NCBI GenBank assembly: GCA_030729785.1
Contig: JANQWS010000090.1
Coordinates: forward strand, 62,001 to 126,000
DNA: 64,000 bases
Origin: Algoriphagus sp.
GTDB taxonomy: Bacteria > Bacteroidota > Bacteroidia > Cytophagales > Cyclobacteriaceae
Direction: 5' to 3'
Positions 29,325-37,312 of the stretch are shown here, one piece after another (position 1 is the first letter of the stretch; every line of letters starts with the position of its first letter). The notes under the pieces were generated by a model. The model saw nothing but the letters and a program-made list of their open reading frames with translations, did not search any database and was not told the DNA's origin. The translations under genes were made by a program, and so were the position numbers.

Positions 29325-30392
29325 ATGGTCTGGAAACTAGTCCCCTTACCCTATGCCGAAGATTTGGAAACCAAATCCATCCTCAAGCAGCTGCCTGCCG
29401 CACATGCTGCCATGGCAGAATTGAAGGGAATCGTTCGATCGATCCCCAATCAGATCATCCTGCTCAACACATTGGGAATTCAGGAAGCAAAAGACAGTTC
29501 CTCCGTCGAAAACATCATCACGACCCACGACGACTTGTACAAAGCCAACCTTGACTTTGAAGTCAACACCTCTCCAGCTATCAAAGAAGTACAAAACTAC
29601 GTAGCTGCGATGAAGCGGGGATTTGAGTTGGTGCAGACTCAGGGTCTGCTCACCAATCAGACTATCCTAAAGATTCAAGAGATCTTGGAAGGCAACAACG
29701 CTGGGTTTAGAAGGCTTCCTGGCACAACACTAAAAAATACCCAAACCGGAGAAATCGTCTACCTCCCACCACAAGACCCTACTGAAATCGGCAGCCTGAT
29801 GGGCAATCTGGAGCAGTTTATCAACAATTCAGAGCTGAGCGACTACGATCCACTTGTGAAGATGGCCATCATTCACTACCAGTTTGAAAGCATCCACCCC
29901 TTCTACGATGGAAACGGACGGACAGGAAGGATTCTGAACATTCTCTATCTGGTTTTGACCGGTCTACAAAAGCTTCCCATTCTTTACCTGAGCAGCCACA
30001 TCATCCGAAATAAGCCGGATTACTACCGATTGCTGCAGGGGGTAAGAGAAAATGGAGACTGGGAAAGTTGGATCAGCTACATGATCCAAGGTGTGGAAAA
30101 CACCGCTAGAGAAACCATACTTCTGATCGAGGAACTTAAAGTCCTGATCGCTGAGATGCAAGTTGTGCTTCGTACTCGATATAAATTCTATTCCCAAGAA
30201 TTGCTCAACAATCTCTTTGAGCATCCTTACACCAAAATTGAATTTCTCGTGCGCGATCTTGGCGTCTCCCGCATCACAGCCGCCAACTACCTCAATCAAT
30301 TAGCTGCCGACGGAGTACTGCGAAAAGAAAGACTGGGTACTGGGAATTATTATGTGAATGAAAAACTATTTGCGCTGATGAGTAGGAAGTAA
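29325..30392 (+). CDS. Fic family protein with N-terminal Fic_N region and C-terminal winged-helix-like region
   Basis: Core motif 'HPFYDGNGRTGR'; inhibitory-type motif 'SSSVEN'; C-terminal 'LVRDLGVSRITAANYLNQLAADGVLRKERLGTGNYYVNE'. Confidence 0.93.
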   Translation: MVWKLVPLPYAEDLETKSILKQLPAAHAAMAELKGIVRSIPNQIILLNTLGIQEAKDSSSVENIITTHDDLYKANLDFEVNTSPAIKEVQNYVAAMKRGFELVQTQGLLTNQTILKIQEILEGNNAGFRRLPGTTLKNTQTGEIVYLPPQDPTEIGSLMGNLEQFINNSELSDYDPLVKMAIIHYQFESIHPFYDGNGRTGRILNILYLVLTGLQKLPILYLSSHIIRNKPDYYRLLQGVRENGDWESWISYMIQGVENTARETILLIEELKVLIAEMQVVLRTRYKFYSQELLNNLFEHPYTKIEFLVRDLGVSRITAANYLNQLAADGVLRKERLGTGNYYVNEKLFALMSRK

Positions 30393-30396
30393 TAAT

Positions 30397-30720
30397 TTGT
30401 ACGAAGTACAAAGTACAATGTACCAAGTAATGCGAATTCAGGGCCTGATTGAAATCCCTACTTCGTACTTGGCCTGTCCGCCGCGGCGGGTACCTGATAC
30501 ATTGTACAATTTTTTTTCGATATTCTTCAATCAGCGTTGGACATTCGATATTACCCACTGCGGCCTACCTGCCGTAGCCAGGCGGGCAGGCAAGAAACGA
30601 GACTCGTTGTGGGACGTGTTTCGTCTGATTCACAAATTCCCACTTCAACCTTCGACACTAACTTAGATTCCGTACTTCGTATTTCTAACTTCGTATTTCC
30701 TCCTCGTACCTCGTACAATA
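30397..30720. repeat. Intergenic mosaic repeat cluster, right of the Fic gene
   Basis: TTTGTACGAAGTACAAAGTACAATGTACCAAGTAA (30397-30430), GGCCTGTCCGCCGCGGCGGGTAC (30471-30493), CCTACCTGCCGTAGCCAGGCGGGCAGGC (30563-30590), TGATTCACAAATTCCCACTTC (30626-30646), CGTACTTCGTATTTCTAACTTCGTATTTCCTCCTCGTACCTCGTACAATACC. Confidence 0.75.
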
Positions 30721-30722
30721 CC

Positions 30723-33110
30723 TTAAAACTTCATCTTCAATCCCATCAAGAAGTTCGTGCCGGCCTGAGGATAGAAGAAGTTTTCGGTTACCAATTCTCG
30801 TCCATTTCCTCCGGGCACAAAGTAGCTGAAGGTATAGCCATTGGGCTCGTATAGCTCATTGAAGAGGTTGTTGATGAGTAGATTTACTTCCAGCCCCTTG
30901 AAGAAGCGAGGGGTTGCGGAATAACTGATACGCAAGTCATTCGTGAAGAAGGCGTCCAAGGACCGAGCCTCATTAGCTGTATTGTCCAAAAACTGTCTGC
31001 CTACGTACTTGGTCAACCAGTTCAGGGAAAGGTTTTTGCTTGGTTTGTACTCGATGATCGCCGAGCTCACCACATTTGGAGAGAAGGCAATGTCCGTATT
31101 GGAATAGGTGATCTTTTCTTGACGGAACTCGTCCACACTGTAGTCGTCGATGTACTCGGTAAATCCACGAATTTTATTTTGACTCAGTGCCAAGTTACCC
31201 CCCAAAGTCCAGGTCTTGGAAAGGATATAGGCCCCATCCAATTCAATGCCTGCACGGTAGGAGGATTCCACATTTTCTCGAATGTAAGCCCCTACATCAT
31301 TGATCTGCCCAGTGAGGATCAACTGGTCTTTGTAACCCATGTAGTAGAAATTGGCATTGTAACTGAAGTTGCCAGATTTGGATCGTACACCCGCCTCCAC
31401 ATTGTTGAGGCGCTCCGGTCTGGGTACTTCGGTGATGGGATTGTCGGTAAAGTCCGAGCGGGTTGGTTCCCGGTTGGCCACTGCATAGCTCGCATACCAA
31501 GTTTGTTTTCCTTTTTCGTAAGAGAAGCCAAACTTTGGATTGAAGAAGGTGTAATTAGCTAAACCATCGACGATACGTAAGTCGTCATTCACTCCATTGA
31601 AGGAGTAGGAGATGCCGCGCAGCTGCAGGTCACCGAAGAGAGTTAGTCCTGGCTTGATCTCGTAAGTGGCTTTGGTATACATGTTTCGGTCATCCTTGAT
31701 GGCATTGTTGTCGTAGTAGCGATCCCGAATGTTACTTGGGCCGGCAATTCTTGCCCAGATGATCTCTCCAAAGTGTCCTCCATCGTAGCGATTGGCACCC
31801 CCACCGATAATCCAATCGAGTTTGCCATCTGTAGAGATATAGTTGACCGAGCCTACAAAACCATAGAAATCATTGTCTAGCCATCGACGACGGATAAAAT
31901 CCGTGCTTTCAATCACTTGATCCCCGATTATCACCGGAGCTAAGGCATAGGTGGCAAAATCGTCCTCAGGGCGAAACTGTTCGTAGTATCCCCGTCCGTA
32001 GGTGTAGTGCAATGCCAAGTTAGTTTTCCAGTTGGACCCCACTTTCCCTGTGTAAATCAACTGGTAGTGATCTTGCTGGTAGTTGTCCGTTTCGTTGTCG
32101 TAGGTATAGTAATTCCAGGTGCGATCGGTTTTTAGCTTGTCTTCAGGAAGTCCCCACCAGCTTTGGTAGGTTTGTTCTTTTCCAGAGAAGGCAATCAATT
32201 TGATGACACTCTTTTCCCCGTAGTATCCCCCCGACACAAACCAACTGCCTAGGTCCGAAAAAGCTCGGTCCACAAAGCCATCGGAGGTAATCTTGGAGAG
32301 CCGTGCATCTACGGTGAAGCGGTTGTTGAGTAGGCCTGTTCCCGCCTTGACGGTATGTCTCCAGGTATTGAAGGAACCGAATCCATTGTCAATTTCGGCA
32401 TAGGCCTCGTCGCGTCGGGTGTCGGTCTGAAAGTTGAGGCTGGCACCAAAGGCTGCTGCTCCATTGGTAGAGGTCCCTACACCCCGCTGAATTTGGATAT
32501 TTTCCACCGAGGAGGCAAAATCCGGCATGTTGACCCAAAAGACCCCATGCGACTCCGCATCGTTGAGCGGGATGCCGTTGATGGTGGCATTGATGCGCGT
32601 TTGGTCGGTGCCTCGGATTCGGATCCCAGTGTAACCCACCCCAGCTCCTGCGTCGGAGTGGCTGACTACGGAAGGGGAAAAGTTGAGGAGGATAGGTATA
32701 TCTTGTCCCAAATTTCGCTTGGCGATTTCCGACTTATCCACTGTAGTAAAGGTGCTTGGCGTGCTCTCCGATGCGCGGGTGGCAGAGACAATAAACTCCT
32801 CGCTCAAGAAATCCCTGAATTCCAAACCTAACTCTAAGGAGACTACTAAAGGAACTTCCACCGACTTGCGTACGGTTTCGTAGCCCACGTAGGAAACTCG
32901 GATTTCCTGCTTTCCATTGGGCACCCGTGCCAAAGTAAAATTTCCGTCAATATCCGTGACGGCACCTTTTCCCAAACTTTCGATCCATACAGAAGCCCCT
33001 ACCAAGGGAGCCGTTGTTTTGGCATCGTAAATTCTCCCGCTTAGGCTAGATTGTGCCCAGGCGTGTAGACTGAATAGTACACACAGTCCTAGAAGTACTA
33101 ACTTTTTCAT
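30723..33110 (-). CDS. TonB-dependent receptor with N-terminal carboxypeptidase-regulatory-like domain; putative thiamin or thiamin-precursor receptor
   Basis: 'GRIYDAKTTAPLVGASVWIESLGKGAVTDIDGNFTLARVPNGKQEIRVSYVGYE', plug region 'IRIRGTDQTRINATINGIPLNDAESHGVFWVNMPDFASSVENIQIQRGVGTS', C-terminal barrel. Substrate inferred only from the upstream TPP riboswitch. Start placed at MKKLVLLGLC. Confidence 0.9.
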   Translation of the reverse strand: MKKLVLLGLCVLFSLHAWAQSSLSGRIYDAKTTAPLVGASVWIESLGKGAVTDIDGNFTLARVPNGKQEIRVSYVGYETVRKSVEVPLVVSLELGLEFRDFLSEEFIVSATRASESTPSTFTTVDKSEIAKRNLGQDIPILLNFSPSVVSHSDAGAGVGYTGIRIRGTDQTRINATINGIPLNDAESHGVFWVNMPDFASSVENIQIQRGVGTSTNGAAAFGASLNFQTDTRRDEAYAEIDNGFGSFNTWRHTVKAGTGLLNNRFTVDARLSKITSDGFVDRAFSDLGSWFVSGGYYGEKSVIKLIAFSGKEQTYQSWWGLPEDKLKTDRTWNYYTYDNETDNYQQDHYQLIYTGKVGSNWKTNLALHYTYGRGYYEQFRPEDDFATYALAPVIIGDQVIESTDFIRRRWLDNDFYGFVGSVNYISTDGKLDWIIGGGANRYDGGHFGEIIWARIAGPSNIRDRYYDNNAIKDDRNMYTKATYEIKPGLTLFGDLQLRGISYSFNGVNDDLRIVDGLANYTFFNPKFGFSYEKGKQTWYASYAVANREPTRSDFTDNPITEVPRPERLNNVEAGVRSKSGNFSYNANFYYMGYKDQLILTGQINDVGAYIRENVESSYRAGIELDGAYILSKTWTLGGNLALSQNKIRGFTEYIDDYSVDEFRQEKITYSNTDIAFSPNVVSSAIIEYKPSKNLSLNWLTKYVGRQFLDNTANEARSLDAFFTNDLRISYSATPRFFKGLEVNLLINNLFNELYEPNGYTFSYFVPGGNGRELVTENFFYPQAGTNFLMGLKMKF

Positions 33111-33255
33111 AATTTTCCCCTTTCGGGTGTTTGAGTGAAACAGAAGAAAACCTAGGGGAGGTTTTCCGTGATTGTTTACCCGGTTGCGATGCATAAAAAC
33201 AAATCCTAGGAAGGCTAGCACTTCCTTGAATGGGTTCAGTTTTATAACTCCGCAT

Positions 33256-33336
33256 GTTCATTTCCCTTCGCCGGCATTACCCGGATCAGGTAGTATGGGT
33301 ATGATCTCAGCCCGTTGTATTTAAGGCACCCCTTAT
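33256..33336 (-). promoter_or_regulatory. TPP (thiamin pyrophosphate, THI-element) riboswitch
   Basis: Minus strand: AAGGGGTGCC...GGGCTGAGATCATACCCATACTACCTGATCCGGGTAATGCCGGCGAAGGGAA, matching the conserved CUGAGA, ACCUGAUC, GGGUAAUGCCGGCG and GGGA core elements. Confidence 0.96.
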
Positions 33337-33433
33337 GATCTGTGTTCAAAGTTAGATGGGAAAAGTTATTTTCCAAAAAACCATTCTTCCCTACTTTTTT
33401 ATAAATTCAAGGCTTCCCCCAAGCTCTACACCT

Positions 33434-34279
33434 ATGCGCCTTTACAAATTAATTTCGGGAACCCTCTTAGAAGTAAATGGAACTCATTATTTAGGTCCTG
33501 AACTCGATTGGGATCAGTTGCTTGGCAGAGAGCAACTACCCAAATTGCTTGCTTCTGAAGCGAGTCATTGGGAAAAAATAAGTTTAGAAAAAGCTGAAGA
33601 ACATATCAAAGAAGGATTATTGGCTCCCATGGGCACCCAAGAAATTTGGGCAGCAGGTGTAACCTACTACCGGAGCAGAACTGCTCGAATGGAAGAATCT
33701 AGCGATTCGGGCGGAGCCACCTTTTACGATAAAGTTTACGTAGCCGAGCGACCGGAACTATTCTTTAAAGCTACTGCCAGCCGGGTATCGAATCCAGGAG
33801 ATTTGGTAAAAATTCGAAAAGATTCCAGTTGGGATGTTCCTGAACCTGAGTTGACGCTTCTCCTCTCTCCATCTGGAAAAATTCAAGGCTATACTATTGG
33901 AAACGATATGAGTAGTCGTAGTATTGAAGGTGAAAATCCGCTTTATCTTCCTCAAGCTAAGGTATACCAAGGCTGTGCCTCCTTGGGTCCCTGCTTGCTG
34001 ATTCAAGAGGATGCCCTTCCCCAAACAACCAGCATCGGCTTGGAAGTGTATCGAAATGGAAAACTTGCTGCATCAGGAGAAACTAACTTAGCACAATTGA
34101 AGCGAAGTCCGGAGGAACTGGCAAGTTGGCTTTTTCGAGGAAATTCCTTTCCAATAGGTTGTTTCTTGATGACGGGTACAGGAATTGTACCTGACGATTT
34201 CTCCTTAGTCAATGGGGATCAAGTAGCTATCACGATTGAAGGAATTGGTACCCTTCAAAATGGAGTAGGAACAGTTTAG
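33434..34279 (+). CDS. Fumarylacetoacetate hydrolase family protein
   Basis: 'EIWAAGVTYYRSRTAR', 'PELFFKATASRVSNPGD', 'VPEPELTLLLSPSGKIQGYTIGNDMSSRSIEGENPLYLPQAKVY'. Confidence 0.87.
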   Translation: MRLYKLISGTLLEVNGTHYLGPELDWDQLLGREQLPKLLASEASHWEKISLEKAEEHIKEGLLAPMGTQEIWAAGVTYYRSRTARMEESSDSGGATFYDKVYVAERPELFFKATASRVSNPGDLVKIRKDSSWDVPEPELTLLLSPSGKIQGYTIGNDMSSRSIEGENPLYLPQAKVYQGCASLGPCLLIQEDALPQTTSIGLEVYRNGKLAASGETNLAQLKRSPEELASWLFRGNSFPIGCFLMTGTGIVPDDFSLVNGDQVAITIEGIGTLQNGVGTV

Positions 34280-34281
34280 GG

Positions 34282-34710
34282 ATGTCAGATTTTTTTCAAA
34301 AATCAGTTCAGCTACCTGCTTTTCCACAGGGGTATCACTTGATTACCTCCTATATAGAACAATCTATTCAAGAAATAGAAGTTCTTCAAATTGGAATTTT
34401 GCAGGTATTTCTTCAACATACTTCCGCGGGACTTTGCATCAATGAAAATGCAGATCCAACAGTAAGAAAAGATTTTAAAACCTTCGTAAACGAGCTAATT
34501 CCTGAAAATTATCCTCGATTTGTACACAATTACGAGGGTTCAGACGACATGCCTGCACATTTGAAAAGTGCTTTTTTTGGAGTCAATCTTAGCCTACCTA
34601 TTCGTCAAGGAAAGTTAGCACTAGGACTTTGGCAGGGAATTTACCTGTGCGAATTTCGTCACGAAGGCGGACCAAGAAATCTTCTACTTACAGCATATGG
34701 AACCAAATAA
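34282..34710 (+). CDS. YjbQ/UPF0047 family protein (secondary thiamine-phosphate synthase family)
   Basis: 'LQVFLQHTSAGLCINENADPTVRKDF', 'HLKSAFFGVNLSLPIRQGKLALGLWQGIYLCEFRHEGGPRNL'. Confidence 0.93.
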   Translation: MSDFFQKSVQLPAFPQGYHLITSYIEQSIQEIEVLQIGILQVFLQHTSAGLCINENADPTVRKDFKTFVNELIPENYPRFVHNYEGSDDMPAHLKSAFFGVNLSLPIRQGKLALGLWQGIYLCEFRHEGGPRNLLLTAYGTK

Positions 34711-34785
34711 TCCATTGAGAACCATCACTTGACCATTGGTAAAAATCCACGACTCTGTCCTAGGAAAATCTTCTAAGTTTGTGTA

Positions 34786-37014
34786 ATGAGTAAGTATGTT
34801 ATGAACCGCCTGTTTGTATTTTTTTTAGTCTTCGGATTGGTATTCTGTCTCCAAGTTGAGGCACAGACCACTTCTCAACAAAATGCTTTTGCTTTTAAAC
34901 TAAAGGAACCTATCACCTTGGATGGGATTTTGGATGAGGACATTTGGAAGGATGCTGAGGGGTGGAATCGAGATTTTATGCAATACTTTCCCTCAGACAC
35001 CTCATTAAGTATACTCCCTACACGAGTGAAAGTAGCATTTGATGATACGAATTTGTATTTGGCTGCTATCATGGAAAATAAAGGCCCGCGTAACTATGTG
35101 TCCACCTCCCTGCGCCGCGACTACCGTGGGGAACAAAACGATGGGATTAGCTTTATTTTTGACACCTTCAATGACAGAACCAATGCATTCCAATTTGGCG
35201 TAAACCCCTATGGAGTTCAGCGAGAAGCCCTACTTGCCAATGGAGGTTCGCGCTCAGATGACCTCAGCTTGGCTTGGGATAACAAGTGGTATTCTGAAGC
35301 AAAGATTATGGAGAACCACTGGCAAGTTGAAGTGATCATTCCCCTTTCCACGATCCGGTTTAAGGAAGGAACACAAAACTGGAATGTGAATTTTTACCGA
35401 ATCGATAGCCATACAGGGGAAAGATCCACTTGGGCGCCTATTCCAAGAAATAATTCAATCATATCCACCGCATTTCTACGAAAATTAATTTTTGAGGAGC
35501 CCCTTCAAAAAAAGGGAGCCAATATTTCGCTAATCCCTTATGTAGCTGGACGTACCTCCAGAAATTTCCTAGAAAACAGCAGTGAATCGCTTACCCCAGC
35601 TGTAGGCGGAGATGCCAAAATAGGCATTGGACCAGCCATGAACCTAGACCTCACCTTCAATCCAGATTTTTCACAGGTAGAAGTCGATCAGCAGGTGACC
35701 AATTTGGACCGATTCGAAATCTTTTTTCCTGAGCGAAGACAGTTTTTCCTAGAGAATGGAGACCTCTTTGATAGCTTTGGACATCCCCGATCCCGTCCTT
35801 TCTTTTCCAGAAGAATTGGTGTAGACATTGACTCCGCCACTGGACAAAACGTACAAAGTAAAATCATTTATGGGGCACGATTGAGTGGAAAATTAAATGA
35901 TAATTGGCGTGTAGGGGCGATGAATATGCAAACTGCCAACGATGAAAATGCAGGCATTGTAGGGAAAAATTTTACCGTGTTTGCCCTCCAAAGAAAAGTA
36001 TTTGAACGCTCAAACATCGGCCTTATATACGTTAACAAAGAGTCCCTAGCGCTAGATGAATACCAGCAGGTATTTGATCCCACAGCATACAATCGCTTGT
36101 TGGGAATCGATTACAACCTCAACTCGTCGAATGGGAAGTGGACGGGAAAGGTATTTTACCACCGTACATTTGAATCCATAGAGGTAGAAAAGCCCTATTC
36201 TTTCAATGCCTATGTATTGTACACCGATTTGCATTGGAGGGGGGTATTTAGTGTTCAAGATGTGGGCAAATCATTCAATCCTGAAGTGGGTTTTTTACCT
36301 AGATCTGATTTTAAACGTATTAACCCTGATCTCGCCTACCTATTTTATCCCAAATCCAAATTCATCAATCGCCATGGACCCTCTGTAGAGTTTGAGTCAT
36401 TTTGGAATGAAACTTTGGGGACTACGGACCGCGACATTAACCTAGGATATTTGGTGCGCTTCAATTCCCTTGCACAATTGGAGGTCTCACATAGCAATCG
36501 TTACGTTTATTTATTTGGTGATTTTGACCCTACCCGATCTGGTGGAGAACCTCTAGCTGCAGGTACAGATTATTCCTACCAAAATATACAAGTAGAGTTC
36601 AGAAGTAATCCACGCAAAAAGCTAAATCTAAGCTTAATGGGGGAGTTTGGAGAGTATTTCACCGGGTCAATTCAACGGATTACTACACAAACAGGCCTTC
36701 GTTTGGGGTATCTTGCAAACATTTCCATGAACTTCAACTATGCGCGTATCCGCTTGCCAAAACCTCAGCAAGATGCTGATTTGATTCTTGTTGGGCCGCG
36801 AATTGACTTGACACTTACGAAAGATTTATTCTGGACCACTTTTGTGCAGTACAACAACCAGATAGACAACCTTAACATCAATACGCGAATTCAATGGCGC
36901 TATGCTCCAGTCTCCGACTTTTTCTTGGTGTATACAGATAACTATTTTCCAGGAGACTTCCTGCCCAAACAGCGCTCGCTGGTGTTTAAGTTGAACTATT
37001 GGTTGAATTTGTAA
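34786..37014 (+). CDS. DUF5916-type protein with N-terminal CBM9-like domain (outer-membrane-associated)
   Basis: 'ITLDGILDEDIWKDAEGW', 'TRVKVAFDDTNLYLAAIMEN', 'FSQVEVDQQVTNLDRFEIFFPERRQFFLENGDLF', beta-rich C-terminus. Confidence 0.88.
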   Translation: MSKYVMNRLFVFFLVFGLVFCLQVEAQTTSQQNAFAFKLKEPITLDGILDEDIWKDAEGWNRDFMQYFPSDTSLSILPTRVKVAFDDTNLYLAAIMENKGPRNYVSTSLRRDYRGEQNDGISFIFDTFNDRTNAFQFGVNPYGVQREALLANGGSRSDDLSLAWDNKWYSEAKIMENHWQVEVIIPLSTIRFKEGTQNWNVNFYRIDSHTGERSTWAPIPRNNSIISTAFLRKLIFEEPLQKKGANISLIPYVAGRTSRNFLENSSESLTPAVGGDAKIGIGPAMNLDLTFNPDFSQVEVDQQVTNLDRFEIFFPERRQFFLENGDLFDSFGHPRSRPFFSRRIGVDIDSATGQNVQSKIIYGARLSGKLNDNWRVGAMNMQTANDENAGIVGKNFTVFALQRKVFERSNIGLIYVNKESLALDEYQQVFDPTAYNRLLGIDYNLNSSNGKWTGKVFYHRTFESIEVEKPYSFNAYVLYTDLHWRGVFSVQDVGKSFNPEVGFLPRSDFKRINPDLAYLFYPKSKFINRHGPSVEFESFWNETLGTTDRDINLGYLVRFNSLAQLEVSHSNRYVYLFGDFDPTRSGGEPLAAGTDYSYQNIQVEFRSNPRKKLNLSLMGEFGEYFTGSIQRITTQTGLRLGYLANISMNFNYARIRLPKPQQDADLILVGPRIDLTLTKDLFWTTFVQYNNQIDNLNINTRIQWRYAPVSDFFLVYTDNYFPGDFLPKQRSLVFKLNYWLNL

Positions 37015-37039
37015 TTAGTTTAAACGATTATCCTCCCTC

Positions 37040-37165
37040 TTACTAGTAGCTAAAAATTTTGAATTGCTTCGGATAATCGTCGATGGACCGCGGTCTGCAG
37101 GCGGCCCAAAAGCGCATTAAAATGACCTTCAAGCCTTATTTTTCTGTAGTTTCTGGTGGAAAAGC
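37040..37165. repeat. Copy A of a dispersed intergenic repeat of roughly 120 bp
   Basis: CTTACTAGTAGCT...GTCGATGGACCGCGGTCTGCAGGCGGCCC...CCTTCAAGCCTTATTTTTCTGTAGTTTCTGGTGG; related sequence at 44637-44773 and partly at 50107-50177. Confidence 0.6.
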
Positions 37166-37312
37166 AGAAAAATAAATTGAAAAATTCAACCGCTAACTAT
37201 ACTATCCGCTAAGATTCAACCTAAACGCATTCTATCTGGTAGAAATAAGTATCCTAAAAAAAATTTAGTCAAGAGCCTCAAACACTTTACTTCAACAGTC
37301 TGTTAGCCAGCA

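Noticed and set aside
30397-30854. Plus-strand ORFs (89 and 105 aa) after the Fic gene as candidate antitoxins or partners
   Set aside because: They read through palindromic repeats and into the antisense of the TonB receptor; translations are low-complexity and not protein-like.
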